Part shown: positions 50,877-63,580 of the stretch, one piece after another
Numbering within the stretch: the first letter of the stretch is position 1
Layout of the letters: the number at the start of each line of letters is the position of its first letter
Program-made: the position numbers and the translations under genes
The notes under the pieces: generated by a model
Seen by the model: only the letters and a program-made list of their open reading frames with translations
Databases searched by the model: none
What the model was told of the DNA's origin: nothing
Source: Camellia lanceoleosa
Taxonomy: Eukaryota > Streptophyta > Magnoliopsida > Ericales > Theaceae
Length of the DNA stretch: 64,000 nt
Assembly (NCBI GenBank): GCA_025200525.1
Contig: CM045758.1
Coordinates: forward strand, 2,976,001-3,040,000
Direction: 5' to 3'

Positions 50877-52112
50877 TAAAGGTTTGGTTTCCTTTTACCT
50901 TTGAGTTTTGATTATTTCCTTTCATAATGTGTTCAATATTTCTATCACTAAGGGCTCTGTTTCTAAATTCAAGTTGACCTATTATTCTATACATTTCTTG
51001 AGCAACAAATAGCATTTGACCACATTTATCTGTAAGTAGTCTTATAAGACAACATCTGCATGACCACCAAAATAAGTTTGATTTCATTTTTTTCATGGGA
51101 CATTGTCCATCTGTTTTCATAGGCATAGGTCCCTGCCATTTGGTCATCCTTCTTCTATCTTGATCCCTGTGTCTGGAGAGCTAGAATGAAGCAAAATATT
51201 TAGAAATGCCCCCCTGTTAATCCAACCATAGTGTTTACAAAAAAAGAATTCATTCTGTGAAGAGGTGCATCTTCCTCATCACAAATCAACTTTGCCATCA
51301 TCCTTTTCGTTGGATGAAATCTACCTATTGATTTTGTTAAGATAAATAAATGTAGATGGAGCTTCTTGCAATAACCCTGGCAATGCAGGTAGTATTGGAG
51401 GCAAGCTTCTTGCAGTAACCCTGATTCTGAATTGGCATTTATTGCTTTTTGCAGGAAGAAGACTGCCACCAAGTGCAGGCTGCTCCATCTTTGTTGGGAC
51501 AACCATCAATAACTATGTTGATTCAATGAAAGCAAAGATGCATTTCTGCTATCGAGAAGCAAAGAGTGCTGTAGATTTTCTTGCTAAATTTTCCTGTTTC
51601 TCAAAGATCTAGCCCCTTGGTTTTGAGACCTGCGGCTCCAACAGGCAAATCGTCATTACACCTGGTGCGACCGTCTTTCTTCATTTTCTGATGAAATTTT
51701 CTTGTGTTAATAACTCAAGCGAGGGGAGGAAATTTTCTTGTGTTGATAACTCTAGCGAGGCTCTCCCTCGCCTACACAATCATTTGATTTTCTTTTGTTT
51801 CTTTACCTCCCATGTTTCTTCGTCTAATATGTTAAATAGATTACATGTTCATGATGCCTTTTACTATAAACTCGTTGTCTTTGCTTGTATGTATGAATGG
51901 ATTTTCTTTTCTTTCTTTCTTTTTAAAACTCCCAGAGTTTTGTCAATAGTCATTATCTTCCCACTTTTGAGTTCTGTTATAAAGATTTCTTTGCTTGATT
52001 TAAATTTACCTTTTGTACTTTTTTTTAGACAAAATTACGGAACTTCACTAATAACTACTGCATTACATATATTGAACAAGAAATATTTGAGAAACTCATC
52101 ACTTGGATGGAT
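50877..52112. other. Flank of the duplicated F-box segment; 3' UTR of seipin
   Basis: 50880-51110 matches the flank of the upstream F-box gene. A 40-bp unit (AAATTTTCTTGTGTT.ATAACTC.AGCGAGG) is repeated at 51690-51760. The part near 52112 is the likely seipin 3' UTR. No gene supported. Confidence 0.5.
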
Positions 52113-54385
52113 TCAACCTCCAAAACAGACAGATTCTGAATCCCCTGCATCTTCTTCTTCAGTAGCCACAATCATGTCATCTCTAGTTATACTGATGCTT
52201 GAAGCAGAAGAGCAAGTAGTGTCCGGTAAAACCCTATGCAAAAGCATTGCCTTCCTCTTCCTTCGATTTCCTTGCCGTTTTCTGAAAGATTCCAAAACAT
52301 CTCTTTCCTCTCCACCTCTGTCCTTCGGCTCTATTGATTCTTCCGAGGCAGAATCTTCCTTGCTGGGTTCACTAGAACTTGCAATCATCATTGGGAAAAT
52401 GAGCGGCTTGAAGCAACAAACAAGAACTATGACAAATATAATGTACATGTATAACGATGTCCACACATAAAATGTCCATTTCCATCTGCGCACGATTTCT
52501 TTTCTCCAAGGCAACTGAGAGTTGATGATAATTTCAGCTTCGTACAACTGTGGAAGGAAAGTTGTTGTAGGCCGTGGAATCAAAGATATTATGATAGCTT
52601 TAGTTCTTGGATAGCCTTCTTTATGCTTCAATACTGGAATGTTTATCTTCTGAGTTTCATCTGTTATTCCTAGTAATAGTGGTATGCTCATGAGAAATGT
52701 TCGAGCGAGTCGAACTGGGAGGCTTCTAAACCTCAACATGCATGGTTGGCTTGATTTTGCTATTGCATTGCCCTTAGTTGATATTAGTTCTGCATTCAAC
52801 TGGTGAAAAACACAAGTCATGAGTAACAAACTTTGCAACACAGGAATTGCATCAATTATTAATGGATGCTCTGAAGAAAGCTTTCAGGTCAATTTCCTAA
52901 GAAGCATGAACACTTGTATGAATATGGTGTGTCCATGTTAGACATGTATCTGATATTGACACTCAGTTGGATATATGTCTAGACATACCTTATTATTTTC
53001 TAAAATTCTTTAAGACTTGGACAGGTTTAGCATATTATTTTAGAGTGATTCCAGTAATGAGTGTGTGTCTATGTGCATCAATTCGGTATCTACTTCTCAA
53101 TGAGATTACCTAAACAATTCCTTATTTAGCATGCAATAATGCTAACTGCATTGAATTAGATCACAAAACCAGATCACAGAATGTGTGCAATTTTGAAATC
53201 TATGATGGGTGTGATGTGGACTATATTGGAAATAAATTCCAACCTCTGTGCATATTTAGTAATTCTAATTTTGTGTACCTACATTATTGTTTAGCAGGAA
53301 AGTGTCCTTTATAACCACAAGTAGAGAATTCCAAAATTCCCATTTAAATTCCACCTAGTCTTTTACTCTTGACATATCAATCCAAGAGATTGGATTCTTT
53401 TAAGTTAGCCATCTAAAGAGAATTTGGACTTGCCCATTTTGAGACTGATTTTAGTGATTCGAATCGTTCACTTTTAAATATATATATATATATATATATT
53501 TGAATCGCATCATTTTAAAAAAAATAAATGACCATTATAATTTTAAGAATAATAAAATACAAATGTAATTTAAATATATATATATATATATATCTATTGA
53601 TTTTCAATCATGTTAATAGTTTACATAAATATTGTACTTAACGAAAAGTAAAAGTAAAAGGTGAATTGGTTGGACCACTCCAAACAACTCTTCTAAAAAG
53701 TGAAATGGTCAACTCGAGAAAGCCTGTCAATAATATCTATTTGATCACCCTAATCAGGCCATTTAAAAATTCAAGATACTGGGTTTGTATCTGGTCCACA
53801 GTTCAACAGTCCACCATAGAAAAGGAGAAGAAATATGTGAATTACCTGAAACACCCCAACTTGCCTATTATAATCAGATTCGGGCAACAAAAGAACCAAT
53901 GAAACATAGAAAGTATGCCCAACCGGCACACCCATCATCTTCTTCCTCCGCCACCCTTGGCCATCAAATGAGAGGATTGCATTTGGGTGAACTTGAGTGT
54001 AATCAAAATTCAACCTCTCTCTCACAACCACGGGCTCTTCCACCCATAACTCCACCAACCCAACTCCCAACACGATTGCCAGAGCCATCACCATTGTCAA
54101 GACCATGCACACGTGTACAGCACCCAGAAGCCCCATCCCTATCTTCCTCACCAAGACGCTGGTTCCGTGTGCCACCGTACAGGGGGCTCTGGCGGCGGCA
54201 TGGACCGCCGATTCGACGGTGTCTTTGGCCTCTTCGGCTTGGCGAAAGGACTCAGAAATGAGGGAGAAGAGAGAGAAGAAGGGAGAGAAGAGAGTAAGGA
54301 AACAGTTGTAGATGATTTCTAATGGGTTTGGTAGTATTGGGGGGAAGAAGTAGTTGTAGTAGTCTTTCTTTTCTTCCACATCCAT
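52113..54385 (-). CDS. Seipin (lipid droplet assembly protein)
   Basis: Seipin is an ER membrane protein that shapes lipid droplets and channels neutral lipid into them. Two exons on the minus strand, 54385-53846 and 52799-52113, join in phase 0 at GVFQ-LNAEL across GTAATT...TTTCACCAG; 408 residues. An amphipathic N terminus (about residues 20-43) precedes the first membrane segment (about 84-112, GMGLLGAVHVCMVLTMVMAL). The lumenal domain follows: PVGHTFYVSLVLLLPESDYNR, then AKSSQPCMLRFRSLPVRL, IPVLKHKEGYPRT, LYEAEIIINSQLPWRKEIV. The second membrane segment is about 289-315 (WTFYVWTSLYMYIIFVIVLV). The C-terminal tail is cytosolic, acidic and Lys/Arg-rich (KRQGNRRKRKA). Length and order fit plant SEIPIN1-type proteins. 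Which paralogue it is cannot be told. Confidence 0.93.
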
Positions 54386-55467
54386 GATGGTATGATGGTG
54401 GTGGTTGTGATGGCGCTTGGTGGTGGTAGACCTAGACTAGTCCTCCTGGTTGCTGAGAAGCGATGGCGTCGTCTTTTCGGCGGACTTACCATAGTAGAGT
54501 TTTGAGAGAGAGAGAGAGGTCTGTAAATTGGCTGAGACAGTTCCAGCTGTATATTTGCATGAAGAGAAGCTGAGTAAGAGACGACACGTTGCTCAACTCT
54601 TTAGCAATTTACTTACACCTATCCTCTGCTATTCAGACCCACTTTTTTGTTCCACTCTACAGACCTAACGTCAAGTCAAGAAAATAATTGATTGGATAAT
54701 ATAAAGTGAATTTAAAAAATAAATTTATATATTATTATTTTTTTATATCAGTAATATTATACTCTTAACAAAATTTATCTAAATGAATATTTAAATATAA
54801 TTAAAATTTATTTTAAATATGAATCATATTATATATATGAAAATAAAATTTGCATCATCTATTACCTTTCTAGATAAAGATTCTAATTCAATGTTCATTT
54901 TCTATTTCTCAATTCAAGGAGGAAGTTAGAGGTGACAATTATAGACAATGGTCTGATTTTAATAATACTATTCACCTCGCTTGTTTTTATTTTTTAAAAA
55001 ATTCTACTTTCTTATTTTTTGTATTTTTTTATTTTTATTGAATTTTTTAAATATTTTAAGCAATTTTTTTACTTTTTAGACACACCTAACATAAATACAC
55101 ATAGAAAATAAAAAAATTGTAAAAAAAATCTTTTAAAAATTTACTAAATACCAAAAATACAAAAAAAATACAAAAATTCTGTACATTTTTTGTATTTTTA
55201 TTTATTTATTTATTTTTTAAAATATTTTTTTACAAATTTTTTACTTTTTAGATACATTTAAGTAAGGTACATCTAAAAAAGTAAAAAAAATGTTTAAATT
55301 TTAGAAATATTCACTAAAAATAAAAAAATACAAAAATCAAAAAAGTCAACTTTTAAAAAACTTAATCCATAAAACTTAAACCAAACACACTGATTAAAAT
55401 TAATAATTATTAATTATCTTCATTATATATAAATTTGTTTCTTTCAAAAAAAAAATATGAATATAAA

Positions 55468-55499
<32 letters not shown>

Positions 55500-55550
55500 G
55501 TTTTGATATTATACACGAGATTTTGATTTTATAATCAAATTCTATACACC
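54386..55550. other. Seipin upstream region and AT-rich intergenic DNA
   Basis: 54386-54560 is probably the seipin 5' UTR, with a (GA)n tract at 54505-54518. The rest is AT-rich with facing TACTTTTTAGA(C/T)ACA and TGTATCTAAAAA-like segments at 55060-55280, likely MITE remains. No gene. Confidence 0.45.
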
Positions 55551-55815
55551 TAAGACCATCTCCAACGCTTCACAAAAAGATGATATCAAAAAATTTTTTT
55601 GAAAAAAAAAGTTTTTTTTTTTTTATTGCAATGAATATGAATATCAGATTATTTCATTTTCATCAAACATCAACAAAAAACAAAAATTTTTAAAAAAAAA
55701 AAAACGTTGGTGGCCGGAGAGGAGAAGACTGGACGAACAACCTTGTCTTTGCGCAACCAAACCAAAACAAAAGAAAAAAAAAAAAGAAAAAAAAAAAAAA
55801 AAAAAAAAAAAAAAC

Positions 55816-55848
<33 letters not shown>

Positions 55849-55853
55849 TAAAA

Positions 55854-55894
<41 letters not shown>

Positions 55895-56015
55895 AAACCA
55901 CGATTTGATGAAAGTTCAAAGTTTCACGTTGAGCCGTAAATTTGTCAATTTTTTTTTTTTATTATATTTTTTGAAAAAATGAAAAAAAAAAAAATGCTGC
56001 TGGACGCTCTAATAG
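55551..56015. mobile_element. MITE with long A-run/T-run core
   Basis: Left end TAAGACCATCTCCAACGC faces GGACGCTCTAATAG. The interior has CGTTGGTGGCCGGAG and GCGCAACCAAACC, matching the interior of the element at 59289-59641, then an A-rich stretch (55768-55857) followed directly by a T-run (55858-55890). Homopolymer frames here are not genes. Confidence 0.5.
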
Positions 56016-56201
56016 AACTATTTTTGCACTCTCCCTCTTCTCGCGAGTTTGAATTATGTGTCCATCCTACAGAATAGAAAAAAAAAATTGCCATCATTTC
56101 ATATATACAAGTTCTTTTTTTATAACACTCAAATTGTTAAATGAAAAAACATAAAAAAGGGAGGGACAAATCATTCTATGCATAACGGATATATTTGGTC
56201 A

Positions 56202-57491
56202 ATCCTAGGAGCCTCTCCCATTTGGAGAAGTATCCTTAAAGGTAAAGACCTCTTTGACAAAGGAACCAAAATCCTCATTAAAAGTGGTGCTAATACAAGC
56301 TTTTGGTTCGACAATTGGACCAACCTTGGCCCTTTGCGTCACCTAGTGGAAGGCTCTCTTACCCGCGAGGAAACCCCTCTCACAGTCCGCGATTGCTGGA
56401 ATTCAAATCATTGGAACTTTAATAAACTATCCATACCACTTCCATCAAACATCTTTTTCCAAATTCAAACAATCACTCCATGTTGGTTTGGCCTTGCACC
56501 CAATACGACCTCTTGGAATAACTCCCCCGATGGCCTTTTCACCAGCAAATCTGCGTACTTACTTTCCAAAAACTTCTCCACCTCCCCTCCATTATCCAGT
56601 TGGGATTGGGTTTGGAAACTCCCTACCAGACCGAGAGTGACCCATTTCATTTGGCTAGCACTCCAGCAATGTCTTCCCATCAAAGACCTCTTACTTTCAA
56701 GAAACATCACCTCGGATAGTTCTTGCCAACTTTGTGGGTTTTATCCAGAAACAATCCTCCATGCATTGAGAGACTGTACTTCTGTGAAAAGATTTTGGGA
56801 CTCAATCATTATCCCCACTAAGTTATCACCTTCTTGGAATGGATCAAAGTCAACTACCTCTCCACTGAGCCTCACTCATCTTCAATTCCTTAGGCCATTG
56901 TCTTTCCCCTTACTTGTTGGACCATTTGGAAAAATTGAAACTCTGCCTCCTTCGAGCCCACCCCTCCAAACCCACTCAAACCTACTTGGACCATTGCTTT
57001 GGCCACCGAATGGGGGGTATCATTCGTGACATTCATGGCAACTGGGTTTCAGGCTTCTGCAGATTTCTGGGCAAAATCGACAATCTCACTGCTGAATTTT
57101 GGGCCCTTAAGGATGGTCTCAAATTGGCTCTTGAAATGGGTCTTACACCAATTGAAGTTGAATCTGATGCTTTCACTCTTGTGCACATGGTACTAAATAA
57201 TTGCAATGACCAACACCACCTTAGCAATATTGTTCATGATTGCAGGTTCCTCCTGGACAGCCTCGGATCGCCAACTGTTAAACACATTTTCAGGGAAGCC
57301 AATCAAAGCACGGATGCGCTAGCCAATTATGGACTACTCATGATGGATGAGAATTTTCATATTTTCTCTCACCCTTCATCTTCCTTTATTTCTCATATGA
57401 TTATGTATGATGCTATGGGAATTCTCTATTCCAGAACTATCTTGTACTAGCTATTTTTTAACAAGCATACATTTACCCAAAAAAAAAAAAT
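56202..57491 (+). pseudogene. 5'-truncated LINE: zf-RVT and RNase H part of ORF2
   Basis: The body encodes the C-terminal end of a plant L1-type ORF2: WFDNWTNLGPLRHLVEG, KSAYLL, VWKLPTRPRVTHFIWLALQQ and the zinc-binding block CQLCGFYPETILHALRDC (zf-RVT). A frameshift near 56900-57000 leads into an RNase H-like domain (GGIIRDIHGNWVSGFCRFLG, DNLTAEFWALKDGLKLAL, VESDAFTLVHMV, FREANQSTDALANYG). It ends in a poly(A) run (57480-57490). GGATATATTTGGTCA stands on both sides (56187-56201 and 57492-57506), a 15-bp target duplication. Reverse transcriptase and endonuclease are missing, so it is a dead-on-arrival copy. Confidence 0.93.
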
Positions 57492-57506
57492 GGATATATT
57501 TGGTCA

Positions 57507-57829
57507 TTTAGAAGACAAGTGAGATGACACATGTTTGCATAAGGGGACACATCATATAATCTTTTTTATTTTTAATGACGAAATGTCTGTATCAATTTAC
57601 ACATCATATATGTGGTGTATGTGACTTACTAGATAATTTCTTAATTTTTTATATTACTAATTATAATTGCTTAGATGGTACCCCATTAATTAATTATTAA
57701 ATATAGATTTGTGGAGGAGATAAAAAAGCTGAAAATTAGGAGGCAGAACCAACACGTGTGGGGGTTGTATTGGGCACGTGCCATTTCCCTCGCAACGAAC
57801 GATGTCCAGGCGCCATTGGCAAAACAGAA

Positions 57830-57868
<39 letters not shown>

Positions 57869-58283
57869 TATAATTAGATTTTGTATATCTATTTTATAAT
57901 CTAATCAATCTAAACCTCCGCTCAAGATTTCCCGGCAAATCATTAGCAAGCGTGCTAACTATAAACTCTCTTTCTCTGTCCGCCATTGTTGGAACATGAA
58001 ACTCAAAAAAATATTGAATTTGAATGACTTGATAATAGTGTGCAGCTTTGGATTTTTCGTTTTTAAACTTCTGAATTTTTTCTAGTTTTGAATTTGAATT
58101 GTTGAGATTAAAAAAAATTTTGTTTCAGCTCCACCATTGTTGGAGCTGAAACTAAAAAAAAAATCCACCAATCCATGCCCTGAATTTGGTAATTTTGTTA
58201 TCAATTATGTGCATGTGAGGTTTGTTATTCTTCAAATGCAAGAGATGGAAGAGAATCGAGGGACTTTTGATGATTGAAGATTC
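57507..58283. promoter_or_regulatory. WRKY gene upstream region with two G-boxes and a (GT)n tract
   Basis: CACGTG occurs at 57753-57758 (ACACGTGTG) and 57775-57780 (GGCACGTGCC), about 500 bp before the start codon. A (TG)n microsatellite follows at 57834-57866. G-boxes bind bZIP and bHLH factors in plants. The transcription start was not located; part of 57900-58283 is probably 5' UTR. Confidence 0.5.
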
Positions 58284-61200
58284 ATGGTTTCGAACCCCAA
58301 AGGTCTGGTTCAGAGCTTCGTCTCTGAAGAAAAACCTAGTATCATGTCTGATGTAGCTCTGAATGTGGAAAAAATTGATGATCCACCTCCTTTGAATTTG
58401 GTAAACAACCATAATGGCGGTAAAAGCGTTGATAAGAAAGTTGTTGCGAGTGTTTCTGATAATAATGTGCATTGTTCTGTTGAGACTGCGGTGGTTCGGA
58501 ATGATGGAAGAGGCAGCATTGCGGAGCGAAGGGCTACGACATGTGAATTCAATTCTCCGAGGATTAACACGGTTGGACTTAGGTCTACAAGTCCTCCTCT
58601 GACTTCACCCGCTGCTCGATCGTCATACATTACTATACCAGCCGGTATTAGCCCTACGGCATTGCTCGACTCTCCCATCATGCTCTCCAATTCTCAGGTA
58701 ACTCCCTCCCTCCTTGTAATGTTCCTTTGATAATGCCTAATTTCCGATTCTGATTGATAGATTGCTTGTTAATTTTCTCTTCATTGAAAACAATTTAAGT
58801 AAAAATTTGATTAAAAGCTTAATCAGGTATGGAAGACTTCAATCCTTTCTCTCTTTTTAGCTTTTATCTTCTTCTCTTTTTTCTTTTTCTTTTTCTTTTT
58901 TTTTTTCCCATCAAATTTATTAAAAATAAAATTACAAATTTGTCCTACCTGTTTTAATAAATAAAAAAATTGGAGAGAAAATTATGTCTAATTATTACAT
59001 TTTTCTAATTTAGTCAAATTTGACTAAAAATGACTTGTTAAAATTTTAATAAATGATTTGATTCATCCTTAATTTGATGAAAATTTTGCCAATTTGATGA
59101 AAGAATTTGAGCTCTTTATTCATCAAATTTGAGTTTAATGAAACAAATGGGTGAAGGATTGGAGACAGGAGATGTAAATGTAGAAATTTTATCGTATTTA
59201 AGTTTATTTTTTTATTTGTTTTTTATATACATATCTAAACATGGTTCTAAGTAATGATCCTTATTTTTAGTCTTTTTTTTATATATGTTAGACTATCTCC
59301 AACCCTTACTCAAATAATTCATTAGATTTGAATTTTGTGAAAAATGCTTACTTTTTCTACTCCAACTGTGTCATCAAACTCATATCGAATGAGAGTAAAA
59401 TCAGAACTTTCATCAAATCAAGCCTACGTTTATCCTTTCATCAAGTTTTGGAGATGACTGTTGGTGGACGACCAGCTGAATGACCTCCCGCACAACCAAA
59501 TTTTGGAATGAATCTGATAAAAATTTACTCGTCACCGAACGATCAGCAGATTTGATGAAAACCGTTGGAGTGTATTGTATCAAATCAAACTATTTATCAA
59601 ATTTTTACTCAAATTTGATGAAACGTTGGAGATGCTTTTAGTGCACACATACTAATTGTTGGATGGAAAATGAACAAAATGATTATTAGAAATTTCTAAA
59701 GTGGAAAAGACATTCCTTTCAGTTTACTTACCCTGCTTCACAATCACAAGTTGTTGCTACTCCTCGAGATTTCCTTATGGCTTTTAGCTTTGTCAAGACC
59801 ATAAGGATGGCCTATCCTTTGATATATGTTCTCTCTGTCTCTCATTTTGTTTTTTCGTAGGCAGAGCCATCTCCCACTACTGGAACCTTTCAATCACCCT
59901 TTCTCAATCATGGAAGTTTAATGCTGGATTCAACGACCCCTGATGCAGATACAGACCGGGGGAGTGATGACGATTCCTCTTTCAGGTTCCAGCCTCATGG
60001 CAGTCCAGTTTCTTTGACATGCACCTCAGGTTTAGAAACTAAGGTAAGTACTGTTATTTTGCTATCAATGAATTTGGATGCCTTCCTTTCAAACTAATGA
60101 GAAAACGGGGTTATTACATCTCAAGTTAGAAGTCTACGAGGATGCTGTTGTAGTAATTCCTTAAATTACATATTAAAAAAAGGGGCAGTTTAGTCTCCAA
60201 TCCATTGGATGGGGGTTTGGTTATGGATATGCAAAAATGCACAGAACAAAGGCTTTGTAGAGGCTATGCATCCTGAAAACAAGACTGACAAAATTCAAAC
60301 GCAAGTACCCTGTAAATCTGAGTTGGATATAAAGTCTAAAAGGCCCAATGTCTGCAGATATGTGCTCTTCAGAGAACAGTGATTAGTATCTAGAATTTTA
60401 AGGCAATACTGAAGATCATGAAGGATTGCTTGATGCAATCTAGCTCAATAAAAATGGTTCCTGAGATTCTGGCTTTTAGCTTTATCAAACTGGTCTGAGT
60501 GAGGAAATGATTGTGAACATTCTTTGAAGAAGAAAATTTGTTTTTGACACGTTGGTGACTGAGGGTAAATGTAATCTTAAAAAAGATGGTGGACTGTCAG
60601 TTTGCTGTCTAGGTATTCCCACGGATGTTGAGAAGAATCTCTGCATGGTAAGCGTGTAGTTTTTCTTAAATCTAGAATTATTTTTGAAGGATTTATGATG
60701 GGCAGGCAACAGATTCAAAGTCAAATTTCTCGCTTCTGAATGCCTAGACTGTTGGAGGCGCTATCATAGACGTTGTTCAATCTGATCTTTGCCACTCTTA
60801 TGGTTCTAGTTTTTCCAAACTCTTGGAACTGTGATATCTTGGACCCCGCTTCCAGTCCTCATTCATAAGGATTTTTTTTTTACTTTCCCTTTTGGATAAT
60901 TGTTTTGGTGTGTAGATTCTGGGTACTTTTTTAACAAAATTTCCTCTTCCTTCTAGAGAAAAAGATGATATTTCCCTCCTCGTGTTGGTATGTTCTGCAT
61001 GAAGGGGGCAAGTTACTTATTAATCAAATTAGAGAAGTAACAGTTTAGCTAAAAACAGATAAAAATTAGATAGGGAGGGTAGAGCAATTGGAGAGAGAGA
61101 GAGTTTAATTATATTAAATCTTAATTATGGAAAGAGAAAGTTTAATGGCTTCAGACATCTTATGTATTAGATTAGATTCATGTCCTATAGGAATATGTAG

Positions 61201-63493
61201 TATCTATTTTACATGTGTAATTGTTGTCTAAACTAAATAAAAACTCTAATTCTCCACTGCGGCTCCCTCTCTCTCTCTCTCTCTCTCTGCTGAAATGATC
61301 TATTTCTCTTCAGTTCACTCCCTTTGGACTCTAGTGCCTCCAGCGGTGCTTCTAACATGTTTTGTCACTCTCTGGTGAACCTTTGACCACCTGGTGAACC
61401 CTTCCACAATGCCAAAGCATATTGTTTCTATCTATAGATTATACGTTTACCATGATTTCCTAGCAAGATTTGAATATGCAATTATGTTTGATTTGAATAG
61501 ATTACCATGATATCCTAGAAACATCTGAATATATATGTGATTATGTTTGACTTGAATAAATTTCTTCACTTGAGTCTTCAATTGTCAAATTCTTTCTCCC
61601 ATGAAGCCAGCAATGGATTCTGAATTTCCAGTTGAGTCTCCGATAGCTATTACAATGAACTGTGCTACAGAATCATCAGTTGTAAAAGTTTCTGGAAGTA
61701 TTTTTCTAAACACCGACTTTTGTGCTTCACAGTCATGTCATACTGGTACAGCTGGTGAGCAAATGCCTCAGTACAGTGAACCTATTCATGGAGATGATGA
61801 AGGGGTACACCATCTTCCGGAAGGAGACCAAAAAGGGACATACCCAACAATGGAAGCTGTAAAGACTTCCGAAGACGGATACAATTGGAGAAAGTATGGG
61901 CAGAAACAGGTTAAAGGTAGTGAATATCCTCGGAGCTACTACAAGTGCACAAATCCATATTGCCAGGTGAAGAAAAAGGTGGAACGTTCCCATGATGGTC
62001 AGATAACAGAAATAATCTATAAGGGAGCTCATTGTCACCCAAAGCCTCAGCCTAATCGGCGCTCAGCACTTGGATATTCATTTTCGTACAATGAGAAGAT
62101 GTCGGAAGAGACAGGTGAAGTCAATGGATCTTGTGTTAAAATTGGTTCCGAGTGGAGGGCTGATGGTTTCAAGAGGACGTCTTCAACATCTGCCCTTACT
62201 GAGATTTCCAATCCGTTAATGTCAACCGCTCAAGGAAAATCTTTGGGTGAATTATTTGAATCAGTGGGGACTTCAGAGCTTTCATCTATGCTTGCTAGTC
62301 ACAATGATGACAATGAAGATGGGACCACCCATGGAAGTATTTGCCGTGGTGACGATGCTGATGACAATGAACTTGAGTTGAAAAGAAGGTACATTTCCAC
62401 CCTCCCTCATCTCTCTCTCTCTCTCTCTCTCTCTCCACAACTGCTGTTTGGTTGCAGGTCATAACAACAAAAGCATTCATCTTTTGCATTAACTGTTCAT
62501 TTCAGAAAGAAAGATAGCTCCTTGACTGAAACAAATTTAGCATCACGGGCTGGTCGTGAACCAAGAGTGGTTGTCCAGATAGAGAGTGACGTGGATATAC
62601 TTAATGACGGGTACCGCTGGCGGAAGTATGGCCAAAAAGTTGTTAAAGGAAATCCAAACCCTAGGTATTTGATTTTGCATTTCTTATTCCCGGAAGTTAC
62701 TCAAACCATTTATTTTATTTTATTTTTGGAATCCAGATTATAGTCTGTAAATCTATGTTGATATGTATATATGGATTGAAAGTTTTGGTTTTCTTGGTTG
62801 TTCTTTCTCTCTTACAGGAGCTACTACAAATGCACCAGTCCTGGATGCTCAGTGAGGAAACATGTGGAAAGAGCCTGTCAAGATTTAAAATCTGTAATTA
62901 CAGCGTACGAGGGAAAACACAACCATGAAGTCCCTGTTGCCAAAAACAGCGGTCATGTGAACTCAGGCAGTGGAATTTTAACTCCGACTGTATCCAGTAC
63001 TCTGCCCACCTTGACATTACCCAAAAATGATAATTCCCCAAAGCCTGAAGCACATGCTCAAGATCAAATTTGTTTTGCAAGAAATCTTGATCCGGGAAAT
63101 CAATTTCTGAGGAGGCCGAGCTTACTCGGGAATTTTGGGAGTGATGTGAAATTCAGAGTTTCTTCCATGTACCAAATGAAGTTCCCTTTCTTACAAAATT
63201 CCATGCCATATGGCTCTTTTGTACTGAATCCTACCCACAGCGGCATGCAGGCAGCGGGTTCTATCGCTCCAGTTGTGCCAGATTTCCCAATGTCATTACC
63301 TTTGACTATCCGACAATCTGCAAGAGTGGCACCAGGTGGCTTCAGTTGTAGTAATAATCATGGAAAGTCATTTGGCCCTGTTCAGTCTTGCCTTGGAGGA
63401 CAGCAGCTTAGGGAAAGTAATACAAGTGATGGCAGTTGTCTTTATGAAACCCACCTTCCCATCATGAATCATTCAAATTTGCTCTCCTCCTCG

Positions 63494-63540
<47 letters not shown>

Positions 63541-63580
63541 TGTTGTTTATTCTAGGTTCAAGGGAAGCTTCCCATCTTGA
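58284..63580 (+). CDS. Group I WRKY transcription factor
   Basis: WRKY factors bind W-boxes (TTGAC) in defence, stress and developmental genes. Five exons with phase-matched GT-AG introns: 58284-58697, 59861-60043, 61607-62388, 62506-62664, 62818-63580; 766 residues. Both domains are complete. WRKYGQK begins near residue 293 with zinc finger CTNPYC...HCH, and again near residue 498 with CTSPGC...HNH; the C-terminal domain is split by the conserved intron at NPNPR-SYYKC. An N-terminal Ser-Pro cluster ([14 protein letters not shown] and [14 protein letters not shown]), typical of MAP-kinase-regulated group I members, spans exons 1 and 2. A KR-rich ELKRRKKD stretch is a likely nuclear signal. 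The tail has a poly-Ser run encoded by (TCA)n. It resembles WRKY2/WRKY20-type proteins, but the orthologue is not certain. Confidence 0.94.
59289..59641. mobile_element. MITE in WRKY intron 1
   Basis: TTAGACTATCTCCAACCC faces CGTTGGAGATGCTTTTA at the ends; inner arms repeat ATCAAATTTG in both senses. The interior GTTGGTGGACGACC and GCACAACCAAA match the element at 55551-56015. Confidence 0.6.
60044..61606. other. WRKY intron 2
   Basis: 1.56 kb without coding potential. Contains (CT)n at 61266-61288 and GA-rich sequence at 61089-61102. A G/C-richer segment at 60230-60760 looks like transposon debris but cannot be named. Confidence 0.5.
63494..63541 (+). repeat. (TCA)n microsatellite in the WRKY coding region
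   Basis: About 16 TCA units encode most of a run of Ser near the C terminus, in frame. Length variation would change the protein without shifting the frame. Confidence 0.85.

Noticed and set aside
53785..54322. Plus-strand frames of up to 158 codons
   Set aside because: Antisense shadow of seipin exon 1.
55690..55982. Poly-Lys and poly-Phe frames
   Set aside because: Homopolymer A/T tracts within a MITE.
58287..58300. tRNA B-box-like GGTTTCGAACCCC
   Set aside because: It lies at the WRKY start codon and no tRNA cloverleaf can be formed around it.
58310..58690. 126-codon minus-strand frame
   Set aside because: Shadow of WRKY exon 1.
60230..60760. Possible retrotransposon fragment in WRKY intron 2
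   Set aside because: Open frames are short and no pol or gag motif was found, so it was not called as an element.
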